From positions 1 to 14,875 of the forward strand of contig JAPLGY010000626.1 in NCBI GenBank assembly GCA_026389955.1: DNA of 14,875 nt, read 5' to 3'. The stretch's first letter is position 1. Each line of letters opens with the position of its first letter. The DNA comes from Caldilinea sp. (lineage in GTDB: Bacteria > Chloroflexota > Anaerolineae > Caldilineales > Caldilineaceae). Below, piece after piece: positions 1 through 6,476 of the stretch. A model generated the notes under the pieces. That model had not been told where the DNA came from, searched no databases, and saw only the letters and a list, made by a program, of their open reading frames with translations. The position numbers were made by a program, and so were the translations under genes.

Positions 1-770
1 AGACCAAGGAGCTTCCGCATCCAACCGGGGATCACCTGCAGCCTGAAAGGTTGCCCTGCCGCTTCACAGGCCAGCCGCACAAAGGCCTGACCCGTGAGCG
101 GCTCCTGGCAGGTGGGCAGGTGCCAGCTCTGGCCAAATGCCTCTGCTGAGTTTCCCAACGCGGCGACTGCACTTCCTGCGTCAGGGGTAAAGGTAAACGT
201 ATGCAGTGCCCTCGGGTTGCCGATCCATTGCGGCGGTTTTCCAGCCCGGATGCGCTGGAATACGGTGGTCTGTAGAAAGCCCTGCACGTCGCCCGGGCCA
301 TAAAAATCAGCCGAACGGGCAATCAACGCCTGCAAATTCCCCCGACGCATCTCATCGAGCAGCAGGGTGGCGACCTTTGCACGGACTTCACCTTTTTTGC
401 TGATCGGGTTGAAGGGTGTCTCCTCCGTCATCACCCCCTCTACGCGCCCGTAGGCGTACACATTGTCGAAAAAGACGAGGCGTGCCCCATGCTGTTTGCA
501 GGCGTCGATCACGTTGCGCATGACACGAGGCCACTGGTCTTGCCAGAGCGCTGCATTGTATTGCAGACCAACCACCAGATAGACGACGTCACTGCCTGCA
601 ACCGCATCCGCAGTCAAGCGGCCATCCAACAGATCCGCCACAACAGTCTGGTCGCTTTCATGGACCTTGCGAGGGGTGCGGCTCACCTGGCGGATCTTCA
701 GGGTGTATGCGGCCAGCGCTTTGGAGAGTTCACGGGCAATCGGGCCATTGGCCCCCAAGATCGTCTGCAT
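1..770 (-). CDS. NAD(P)-dependent epimerase/dehydratase (extended SDR), 3' end outside the window
   Basis: An open frame runs from an ATG at 770 to the left edge without a stop, giving 256 residues so far. The protein starts MQTILGANGPIAREL, a Rossmann dinucleotide-binding loop in which the usual third Gly is Ala (residue 12). It continues with an acidic ADLLDG segment (46-50), VVYLVVGLQYN (62-72), the FFDNVYAYG block (100-108) and a TEETPFNP..KKG stretch (115-127) typical of COG0451-type epimerases, then ARSADFYGPG (151-160). These are family traits; substrate is not predictable. Typical proteins are about 300 residues or more, so some 50 residues probably lie beyond the edge. A weak ribosome site (AAAGG, about 11 nt upstream) precedes the ATG. 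It is the first gene after the promoter/operator at 806-850, so repressor control is likely. The Rossmann assignment is secure, the reaction is not. Confidence 0.85.
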   Translation of the reverse strand, partial: MQTILGANGPIARELSKALAAYTLKIRQVSRTPRKVHESDQTVVADLLDGRLTADAVAGSDVVYLVVGLQYNAALWQDQWPRVMRNVIDACKQHGARLVFFDNVYAYGRVEGVMTEETPFNPISKKGEVRAKVATLLLDEMRRGNLQALIARSADFYGPGDVQGFLQTTVFQRIRAGKPPQWIGNPRALHTFTFTPDAGSAVAALGNSAEAFGQSWHLPTCQEPLTGQAFVRLACEAAGQPFRLQVIPGWMRKLLG

Positions 771-805
771 GGGTTCTACAGCCTTTCAAAATGTATTCAA
801 ACATT

Positions 806-822
806 TTCGAACAGTGTTTGAA
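806..822. promoter_or_regulatory. Operator-like 17-bp inverted repeat at the left promoter
   Basis: TTCGAACAGTGTTTGAA is a palindrome around position 814 in which only one pair of symmetric bases (809/819) fails to match. It lies immediately downstream of the -10 hexamer, overlapping the expected transcription start, a classic repressor position. A second overlapping symmetry is seen: 9-bp arms at 795-803 and 815-823. The core CGAAC-N3-GTTTG recurs at 2855-2867 at the other promoter. The size and symmetry suit a TetR- or MarR-type dimer, but no such regulator gene is in the window, so the family is inference. Confidence 0.6.
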
Positions 823-850
823 TTTTAACGTATGTTTGGTTACCCGTCAA
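822..850 (-). promoter_or_regulatory. Sigma-70-type promoter of the left epimerase/dehydratase gene
   Basis: Read on the minus strand, TTGACG (845-850) is followed by a 17-nt spacer and TAAAAT (822-827), close to the bacterial consensus at the best spacing. Transcription would start near 815, about 45 nt upstream of the ATG at 770. The -35 side, including bases just beyond it (847-855), is nearly identical to the promoter at 2870-2898. Confidence 0.7.
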
Positions 851-868
851 TTTGCCCAGGCTGGCGGA

Positions 869-923
869 GCCGGCGTCGGCCCCCCGGGTGGCCTGAAGCC
901 CAGCAGCGCCGCATCCTCCACCA
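869..923 (-). pseudogene. Decayed fragment of an epimerase 3' end (duplicate of 3319-3374)
   Basis: Bases 869-907 match 3319-3357, inside the epimerase gene at 3151-4149, at 36 of 39 positions. After a diverged stretch with a 1-nt length difference, the match resumes with an identical 8-mer at 916-923 (3367-3374). Translated in the gene's frame on the minus strand, this copy reads AAGLQATRGADAG against AAGLQATWVADAG in the gene. No open frame of useful length links it to a full epimerase, so I call it a remnant. The overlapping minus-strand frame from an ATG at 975 reads WLEIRAFGGLGVLRLVE, which vaguely resembles the N-terminus of BTAD/SARP-type regulators. That is a weaker alternative reading. 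Confidence 0.45.
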
Positions 924-985
924 GCCGGAGGACCCCGAGACCACCGAAGGCCCGGATCTCCAGCCACCCAGCCATGGGCGTGTGC

Positions 986-1759
986 TCAGCCACGAGCATC
1001 CTCCCTTGTCCAGGAGATGTCTTTTTTGCGAAAGAAGACAATGGCCACAGCCAACATCCAAAACTGCACCAATCCCACTGAAATGGTCGTCATCGGCCCC
1101 AAATCCATGCCAATCACCTCCAGCAGATTCAGGAACAGCGAAATGGCCGAGACAAAGCCAAAGTAGCCCAGCCAGTTCGGCCAATTTGCTTTTTGAACGA
1201 TCAAGATGCTGATCAACACCAACCAGATGGCCGCAAACAGGCTCACCCCCAACAGTTCGCCTACGCCCCCGGCGTAGGCGTTGAGCATCTCGTAGGTCAC
1301 GCTGATCGTTGCCTGGAGTTCGGGGGTGGCGGTGGTGGCGGTGTAAAGTTGGGCCAGTACCGGCATGGCGAAGAGCCAGCGCACAATCCCCAGGGCACGG
1401 GCCAGCGCCGACAGGACCGCAAAACCGCTGGCCAGGCGGAACAATAAATTTTCGGGATCGTTCCCTGCAATCACCCGCCCGGTCAAGTAGGCCACCGGCC
1501 AAAACAACAGAGAATAGACCAGATAGATGCCATAACCGGCCATGACAGCGACGTACTGCTCCAGCACCAGCGGCAAGTTGACGCTGGCCGGTTCATCCAG
1601 GCTGGCCGGCCAGTTGATGGCCGCCCCCAAAATAATGAGCGGCGGGAAGATGAGAAAAACTTCCACAACGAGCAGGACAATCGCTGCCTGGCGCAGGCCA
1701 CGCGCCCCGTTTGTCTTGCCGGAGTTGCCAGAGATGGGATACGTTGAGGCACTCATCAT
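986..1759 (-). CDS. DUF4386-like integral membrane protein
   Basis: Starting at the ATG at 1759 (AGGGAG 5 nt upstream) this gives 257 residues, MMSASTYPISGN to TREDARG. The ATG at 1756 is an equally possible start. About six hydrophobic segments are visible, near residues 24-48, 66-92, 108-135, 160-188, 195-216 and 221-243, with a charged C-terminus (FFRKKD), so it sits in the cytoplasmic membrane. RWLFAMPVLA (127-136) and YAGGVGELLG (162-171) are blocks I associate with the DUF4386 family, whose function is unknown. The length is normal for that family. It begins 16 nt after the stop of the short-chain dehydrogenase and should be cotranscribed with it. The family call rests on remembered motifs; the membrane topology is clear. 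Confidence 0.8.
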   Translation of the reverse strand: MMSASTYPISGNSGKTNGARGLRQAAIVLLVVEVFLIFPPLIILGAAINWPASLDEPASVNLPLVLEQYVAVMAGYGIYLVYSLLFWPVAYLTGRVIAGNDPENLLFRLASGFAVLSALARALGIVRWLFAMPVLAQLYTATTATPELQATISVTYEMLNAYAGGVGELLGVSLFAAIWLVLISILIVQKANWPNWLGYFGFVSAISLFLNLLEVIGMDLGPMTTISVGLVQFWMLAVAIVFFRKKDISWTREDARG

Positions 1760-1775
1760 TCTTTCTCCCTGTACA

Positions 1776-2654
1776 TTATAGGTGTGTTTTTTGGAAAGGT
1801 ACCGATACACTTTTCTCAGACAACGCTTCACTCAGGTTCCACAGCCGCTCCTGGACTCTCTGGTTGCGGGCAGTTTCAGTGGCCGACTGCACCTTTTTCT
1901 TGGTGAAATATTCGCCGGTGATTCCTTCTACCTCTGGCGAAGTGGCCAGATAGAGACCCGTTTCGGCTCCTTTTTGCGGGCTGACGGCAATCAACTGCTC
2001 AAAAAACCGAAAGACCGGATTGCCCATGTAGTTGTAAGACAAGTTGGTTTTGACAATGCCGGGGTGCAGCACATTGGCTGTTACACCGCTCCCTGCCAGT
2101 CGTCTGGCCAAAGCAAAGGTGAACAACACCATGCCCAGACGCGTCTGATAGTAGGCCTGGCGATGATCAAAGTTCTGCTCGGATTGCAGGTCGTCAAACT
2201 TAATTTCCCCCCATTTGTAGCTCATCGAAGCAACGTTCACAATACGGGCTGGGACGCTCTTTTGAATCACATCCAACAGCAGGTTGGTCAGCAGAAATGG
2301 GGCCAGATAGTTGACGGCAAACATCAATTCAAAGCCGTCTTCAGAGAGTTCCCGTTCATGGGTCACCAGCCCGGCATTGTTGACCAGCACATCCAGCCGC
2401 TTGTAGCGAGCCTTGAAATTTTCGGCCAGATTGCGCACCTGGTTCAGCGATGCAAGATCGGCGATCATGGACTCGATGTGCGGATTTTGGGTGGCACGGC
2501 GAATTTCATCGACCACGTGACCCGCTTTGCCAACATTTCGCCCCACAAGAACAACGGTCGCCCCTAATTTTGCCAATCCCAGCGCGGTGGCTTTACCAAT
2601 ACCATCAGTGCCGCCGGTCACTAAACAGATTTTGTCTTTCATATCGGTGTTCAT
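1776..2654 (-). CDS. Short-chain dehydrogenase/reductase, retinol-dehydrogenase-like, with Arg for the catalytic Lys
   Basis: The ATG at 2654 is chosen because GGAG lies 8 nt upstream; an in-frame ATG at 2672 lacks a site. The product is 292 residues, beginning MNTDMKDKICLVTGG. It has the cofactor loop TGGTDGIG (13-20), GRN (38-40), NNAG (92-95) and the active-site strand VASMS (141-145). The motif that should be YxxxK reads YYQTR (168-172), so Lys is replaced by Arg (CGT codon). The surrounding LGMVLFTFALARRL and HPGIVKTNL segments match the retinol dehydrogenase/WW-domain-oxidoreductase-like branch, which uses NADP. It may therefore be impaired, altered, or a non-catalytic member. It is the first gene of a two-gene transcript with the DUF4386-like protein, behind a promoter at 2870-2898 and a leader of about 200 nt. 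Confidence 0.9.
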   Translation of the reverse strand: MNTDMKDKICLVTGGTDGIGKATALGLAKLGATVVLVGRNVGKAGHVVDEIRRATQNPHIESMIADLASLNQVRNLAENFKARYKRLDVLVNNAGLVTHERELSEDGFELMFAVNYLAPFLLTNLLLDVIQKSVPARIVNVASMSYKWGEIKFDDLQSEQNFDHRQAYYQTRLGMVLFTFALARRLAGSGVTANVLHPGIVKTNLSYNYMGNPVFRFFEQLIAVSPQKGAETGLYLATSPEVEGITGEYFTKKKVQSATETARNQRVQERLWNLSEALSEKSVSVPFQKTHL

Positions 2655-2854
2655 GTCATTCTCTCCTGCCATACATTCGCACCAGGCCCATCAACGCAAT
2701 CGTGGTTCGGTTACTCCAGAATAAACATCAGCGGTCGTTTGAAGCGTGGGGTGCCATCCAACTTGAGAAACTAAACGGAAACCGCTATACCAACCAGAAA
2801 CGACAACTTGGCGAAATTCAAGCAAAATTCACAAATTTATTTTTTAATTTTTTC

Positions 2855-2867
2855 CGAACAACGTTTG
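2855..2867. promoter_or_regulatory. Operator-like inverted repeat at the short-chain dehydrogenase promoter
   Basis: CGAACAACGTTTG is an imperfect palindrome of the form CRAAC-N3-GTTYG, lying 2 nt downstream of the -10 hexamer. The same 13-mer with two changes is at 808-820 in the same position relative to the left promoter. The shared location at the start of transcription suggests repression by one protein. Confidence 0.55.
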
Positions 2868-2869
2868 AA

Positions 2870-2898
2870 ACTCTATCATTCGTTTGGATACCTGTCAA
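2870..2898 (-). promoter_or_regulatory. Sigma-70-type promoter of the dehydrogenase-DUF4386 transcript
   Basis: On the minus strand a perfect TTGACA (2893-2898) is followed by 17 nt and TAGAGT (2870-2875). The expected start is near 2863, giving a leader of about 200 nt before the ATG at 2654. The -35 flank TTTGGNTACCNGTCAATTTG is shared with the promoter at 822-850. Confidence 0.7.
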
Positions 2899-3150
2899 TT
2901 TGCCAGCGGCATCCCACTTGAATTGCCTCTACAGAACGCCAGACAGCCCTGGCACGCAGCTCAGGGCCAGCTGCCTGCTGGGCTGTTGTGCAGGCGCAGT
3001 GGGTCTGGAGAAATTTTGATTGGGCTGGAGGTCGATTGCATGAAGGCACGATCGTGGATCGCTGGTCGTGTCCTGCCCGCAACCTGGGCAGTTGCCTTCA
3101 CATCGAAACTGTCGGCTATCGCCGCGGAATGGTCAAGCGCTCTCCTGGCG

Positions 3151-4149
3151 TCACGGCTGCCACGCACTGGGCGCTTTCACCCCCAGGTTGCTGACCTGCT
3201 GCCACGCTTTCAGCCCGTCCGACAGCGAGTAGAGCGGTTCGTACCCAATCTCCTGCCGTATCCGGCTGATGTCGAGCGGTGCCCGGTTCTGGTGGGGGCG
3301 CATGGCAATCTCCGCCTCGCCGGCGTCGGCCACCCAGGTGGCCTGAAGTCCAGCAGCTCTAAATGTCTCCACCACTTCGGCGAAGGAGATGGAGAGACCG
3401 CAGCTCAGGTTGTAGACGGGCTGCTGCCAGTGCGGGGCCGCCAGCAGCGCCGCCACCCCGGCGGCAATGTCAGCGGTGTAGGTCCAGTCGCGGGCCACCT
3501 CCGGCCCCGCCACACGCACCGCCCGCGACGCGCGCAGCGCCGCAAACAGCTGGTGGATCGCGCTGGTGTGGGGTCGGCTGGCGCGGATGCGTTCCTGCGG
3601 GCCGTAGACCGCTGGCAGCCGCACCGCCGCCATCGCTTTGCCGCTCAGCCCGGCGTAGTGCGCCACAAACAGCTCGGCGCTGTATTTGGTGAGCGCATAC
3701 AGGCTGGTCAGGTCCAGCGGGCCCTCCTCGCGTTGGGGACGCCACAGGTCGACCGGGGTGCCGTAGACGCCGCTGCTGCTCACCAGCAGCACTTTCTCCA
3801 AAGCCGGGGCGTGCAGCGCAGCAGCCAACAGATGCAAGGTCGACTCCAGGTTGACCGCCACGATGGTGTCCGCCTGGCTGCGCTCCGCCTCCCCGCTGAC
3901 CGTGATCGCAGCTGCATGAACCACATGGGTGACCGCTTCGTCTTTCAGCAGCGCGGCAAGCGCAGCGCGGTCCCGCACGTCCAGCGGACAGCAGCGCACG
4001 CACGCACGCACCGGCTCCAGAAAAGCTTCTTCTGCAGGGCCGGGCAGGCTGAGGTCCGCAGCAATGACCTCTCCCAGCCCGCGCTCGGCCAACCCGCGCA
4101 CAAGGTTGATTCCGACAAAACCCAGCCCTCCCGTGACCAGAATTTTCAT
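3151..4149 (-). CDS. NAD-dependent epimerase/dehydratase (nucleotide-sugar epimerase-like)
   Basis: The 332-residue protein begins MKILVTGGLGFVGINLVRGL, a complete TGGxGFxG cofactor loop (6-13). It then has HAAAITVSG (78-86), the active-site Ser block LLVSSSGVYG (121-130) and an intact Y151-ALT-K155 (YALTKY), so it is an active extended SDR of the epimerase/dehydratase type (COG0451). It continues with RLPAVYGPQE (177-186) and RDWTYTADIAAGV, the usual second half. The likely substrate is a nucleotide sugar or other polyol; nothing pins it down. Its ATG overlaps the stop of the Gfo/Idh gene in an ATGA, and there is no good ribosome site of its own, so it is probably translated by coupling. It is the last gene of the long operon. 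A 39-bp piece of its 3' part recurs at 869-907. The length is normal for the family. Confidence 0.92.
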   Translation of the reverse strand: MKILVTGGLGFVGINLVRGLAERGLGEVIAADLSLPGPAEEAFLEPVRACVRCCPLDVRDRAALAALLKDEAVTHVVHAAAITVSGEAERSQADTIVAVNLESTLHLLAAALHAPALEKVLLVSSSGVYGTPVDLWRPQREEGPLDLTSLYALTKYSAELFVAHYAGLSGKAMAAVRLPAVYGPQERIRASRPHTSAIHQLFAALRASRAVRVAGPEVARDWTYTADIAAGVAALLAAPHWQQPVYNLSCGLSISFAEVVETFRAAGLQATWVADAGEAEIAMRPHQNRAPLDISRIRQEIGYEPLYSLSDGLKAWQQVSNLGVKAPSAWQP

Positions 4150-5195
4150 GCCGACAGCGCGATCCCGTGGCGCGCACAAAACTCGGGCAGGTGGACGGCA
4201 CAACCGGTCTCGCTGCTCTCGATGGCCGCAAAACAGAGCGCCAGGGTGACCAAATGGTCGGCGCCGCTGCATTCCAGCAGAGCCCCATGGCGCACATGGT
4301 CGACAAAGGAGCGCAGCAGCGCCGCAGAGTCATCGTAGAAGGGCTCGCACGCCGCCAGTTCCAGCGGGGTCAACTCGGTGTCGTCGGTGCGGGCGACGGC
4401 CAGGTCAGAAAAAAGCTGGCGCTGGACGATCACCCCTTCTGAGAGGTCGGTGCGCCACTCAAAACGCAGCGGATTCCAGCCGCCAGTCCAGGTCCCTTGA
4501 TAGTTGACCTCCAGCCCGCCGGCCAGCTGAAGCAGGCAGGCCACGTTGCTGTCGTGGGCGTACAGGCTCCAGCGGGGGTTCCAGGTCCGGCAGAGCACGG
4601 TCTCGACCGGCCGAGCATAGCAGAAGCGGATCAGGTCGAGATGGTGGATGCTCTGCTCCAGCATCATGGGGTGCCGCATCGTCAGCGGGTATTTGTTGAG
4701 CCAGGGCAGGCGGCCATCCCGGTTGCGCTGGTAGGTGAACTGGCCAAAGCCCGGTTCTCCCAGTGTGCCTCCGGCCACCAGCTCTCGGATGCGGCGCGAG
4801 ACCGGCAGGTAGCGGAAGTTGAGCCCGACCGCCAGCGGCAGCTGGGCCTGGCGGGCCAGATCCACCAAGGTGACGGCCTCGGCCAGATCCAGGGTGAGCG
4901 GTTTTTCGGCAAGCAGCGGCAACCCGGCGGCAAAGATCTGGCGCGCCTGCGCCAGATGGCCGTCCGGCGGGGTGACCAACAGCACGGCATCGCTCTGGGT
5001 GGCCGCCAGCGCAGCCTCCAGCTCCGTAAAGACCGGCACAGCCGGGTGTTCGGCCGCAAAGGCCGCCACCGTCGCCGGGTTGACATCCACGACCCCGCTG
5101 ACGGTGATCCCGGCCTCGCGACCGATCACCTGGCCCCACATGCGCCCGCGGTTGCCCAGCCCAACCTGCAAAATTCGAAATGGCTCTGTACTCAT
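4146..5195 (-). CDS. Gfo/Idh/MocA-family oxidoreductase
   Basis: From the ATG at 5195 the product is 349 residues (MSTEPFRILQVGLGNRG). A GTG directly before it could also serve. The N-terminal Rossmann domain carries GLGNRG (12-17) and the family signature AEKP (96-99), whose Lys is the catalytic/cofactor-contact residue. The C-terminal part has GLNFRY (124-129) and the HHLD motif (184-187), matching the conserved second catalytic His. Such enzymes oxidise or reduce hydroxyls of sugars, inositols or related compounds with NAD(P). It follows aminotransferase 1 after a 111-nt gap full of repeats (5210-5296) and overlaps the epimerase by 4 nt. That pairing suggests the two act in sequence on the same carbohydrate-like intermediate, which is inference. 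The ribosome site (AAGAG, about 8 nt upstream) is moderate. Confidence 0.92.
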   Translation of the reverse strand: MSTEPFRILQVGLGNRGRMWGQVIGREAGITVSGVVDVNPATVAAFAAEHPAVPVFTELEAALAATQSDAVLLVTPPDGHLAQARQIFAAGLPLLAEKPLTLDLAEAVTLVDLARQAQLPLAVGLNFRYLPVSRRIRELVAGGTLGEPGFGQFTYQRNRDGRLPWLNKYPLTMRHPMMLEQSIHHLDLIRFCYARPVETVLCRTWNPRWSLYAHDSNVACLLQLAGGLEVNYQGTWTGGWNPLRFEWRTDLSEGVIVQRQLFSDLAVARTDDTELTPLELAACEPFYDDSAALLRSFVDHVRHGALLECSGADHLVTLALCFAAIESSETGCAVHLPEFCARHGIALSA

Positions 5196-5209
5196 CACGA
5201 GACTCTTTT

Positions 5210-5240
5210 CTTACCGAATCTTACCGAATTTCTTACCGAA
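5210..5240. repeat. Three tandem copies of CTTACCGAA in the leader of the Gfo/Idh gene
   Basis: CTTACCGAAT occurs at 5210-5219 and 5220-5229, and CTTACCGAA at 5232-5240, so the periods are 10 and 12 nt, about one helical turn. On the transcribed strand this is three copies of TTCGGTAAG just upstream of the ribosome site. The helical phasing would suit cooperative protein binding, but tandem slippage is an equal explanation. Confidence 0.6.
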
Positions 5241-5244
5241 GTTC

Positions 5245-5296
5245 CCTGCAACAGGAAGCACGCGCTGCCGGGGCAGAGCGGACCTCCTGTTGCAGG
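5245..5296. repeat. Long inverted repeat with an inner hairpin after aminotransferase 1
   Basis: Perfect 11-bp arms CCTGCAACAGG (5245-5255) and CCTGTTGCAGG (5286-5296) enclose a second small stem (CTGCC 5265-5269, GGCAG 5272-5276). As RNA this folds into one extended stem-loop beginning about 10 nt after the aminotransferase stop. No U run follows on either strand, so a standard intrinsic terminator is unlikely. An RNA-processing or stability element within the operon fits better. Confidence 0.6.
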
Positions 5297-5306
5297 ATGG
5301 TAGGGT

Positions 5307-6476
5307 TCAGCGTTGGAGAAACCGACGCATCCGTTCGAGCGCCTCTTCGATGCGGGGCAGCGGCTGCAGGTAGCTGATCCGCACGTACCGGTCGCTGTCG
5401 TCGCCGAACATACTGCCCGGAAAGATCATGACACGGCCGTGGCGCAGCAGTTCCTCACAAAAGCGCGGGGAGGCCAGCCCGGTGCTCGACACATTGGTGT
5501 AGATATAGAAGGCGCCGCCCGGGTGGCCGTAGCTCAACCCCAGCTCGCTCAGCGCCCGCATCAGATAGCTCCGGCGCTCGGCGTATTCCTCCAGCATCGC
5601 CTGGACGGCCTCCTGGGGGCCGGTCAGGGCGGCGAGGGCCGCATGCTGTGCGGGGGTGTTGGTGTTGATGCTGAGCGTATGCCGCAGCTCGATCAGCCGC
5701 TGTGTGAATTCGTGCGGCGCTGCCAGATAGCCGACCCGCCAGCCGGTCATCGCATAGGCTTTGGAAAAGCCGTTGAGGGTGATCGTGCGCTCACGCATGC
5801 CCGGCAGGGTGCCCGCCGAAAGATGTTCGGATCCAGGGTAGATCAGCTTGGCGTAGATCTCGTCGCTGACCAGCACCAGGTTGTGGCGCTGCACCAGGTC
5901 GGCGATCGTGCGGATCACCGCCGGCGGGGTGACCGCACCGGTCGGGTTGTTGGGGGTCACCAGCACCAGGGCTTTGGTGCGCGGGGTGATGCGCGCTTCG
6001 ATCGCGGCGGGCATCAGGGCGAAATCATCCTCTTCGTAGGTCGGCACCGGCACCGGCACCCCGCCGCAGAGCGAGACTGCCGTGTCGTAGGTCGTGAAGC
6101 GCGGGGAGGTGATCAGCACCTCCTCCCCAGGGTTGACCAACCCCAGCATGGTCAGCACGATCGACTCCTGCACGCCGGCGGTGACAATGATCTCGTCTGC
6201 GCTGTAGCGCAGACCGAATTCGTCGCTCAGGTGGCTGGCGATGGCGCCGCGCAGCACCGGCAGCCCGGCAGGGTGGGTGTAGTGGTGCTGGTTTTCGTCC
6301 AGCGCACGGTGGGCCGCGGCCACAATGTGGGGGGGGGTGTGAAAATCTGGATCCCCACGCCCCAGTGCGATCACATCGTCCAACCCAGCGGCGATCTCCA
6401 GCATGCGCGTGCGCAGCGAAACATCCTCTTCGACAATGCGGTGCGCCAAGGCACCGAGCAGGGGGGTGCTGTTCAT
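5307..6476 (-). CDS. PLP-dependent class I/II aminotransferase (copy 1)
   Basis: The 389-residue protein is a full-length fold-type I aminotransferase. It has LGRGDPDFHTPPH (38-50), the cofactor-binding PNNPTG (175-180), Asp205 (VSDEIY), and the PLP Schiff-base lysine Lys239 in NGFSKAYAMTGWRVGY. The substrate-carboxylate Arg is Arg366 (VRISYLQ). These features place it with aspartate/aromatic-type enzymes (COG0436). It would move an amino group to 2-oxoglutarate or pyruvate in the cytoplasm; the amino acid is unknown. Its ATG overlaps the amidohydrolase stop (ATGA), so it is translationally coupled, with AAGGA 11 nt upstream. It is a clear paralogue of the protein at 12390-13595, sharing GRGDPD..TPPHIVAAA, ITPR, PGMRERT and NGFSK. 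It lies downstream of the D-2-hydroxyacid dehydrogenase, consistent with turnover of 2-oxo acids. Confidence 0.93.
   Translation of the reverse strand: MNSTPLLGALAHRIVEEDVSLRTRMLEIAAGLDDVIALGRGDPDFHTPPHIVAAAHRALDENQHHYTHPAGLPVLRGAIASHLSDEFGLRYSADEIIVTAGVQESIVLTMLGLVNPGEEVLITSPRFTTYDTAVSLCGGVPVPVPTYEEDDFALMPAAIEARITPRTKALVLVTPNNPTGAVTPPAVIRTIADLVQRHNLVLVSDEIYAKLIYPGSEHLSAGTLPGMRERTITLNGFSKAYAMTGWRVGYLAAPHEFTQRLIELRHTLSINTNTPAQHAALAALTGPQEAVQAMLEEYAERRSYLMRALSELGLSYGHPGGAFYIYTNVSSTGLASPRFCEELLRHGRVMIFPGSMFGDDSDRYVRISYLQPLPRIEEALERMRRFLQR

Larger units (their letters stand above)
2655..3150. other. Long intergenic region: promoter, operator and AT-rich leader
   Basis: This gap of nearly 500 nt separates the end of the long operon from the short-chain dehydrogenase. 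I find no convincing gene: the short frames in it lack ribosome sites and recognisable sequence. It holds the promoter (2870-2898) and operator (2855-2867), then an AT-rich stretch (2827-2854) at the 5' end of a roughly 200-nt leader. A lone operator half-site, CGTTTGAA, lies at 2736-2743. On the side of the long operon there is a weak hairpin (CTGCCC 3073-3078, GGGCAG 3086-3091) without a U run and a 10-bp palindrome (3047-3056). I see no clear intrinsic terminator for the upstream epimerase transcript. Confidence 0.6.

Noticed and set aside
2655..2700. Tiny leader frame MYGRRE before the short-chain dehydrogenase
   Set aside because: No ribosome site before it and only six codons; the dehydrogenase has its own good site.
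5210..5240. CRISPR-like or iteron array from the TTACCGAA repeats
   Set aside because: Only three 9-10-nt copies with almost no spacer, inside an operon leader, and no replication or cas genes nearby.
5245..5296. Intrinsic terminator after aminotransferase 1
   Set aside because: The stem is followed by GGGAACTTCGG on the transcribed strand, not by U residues.
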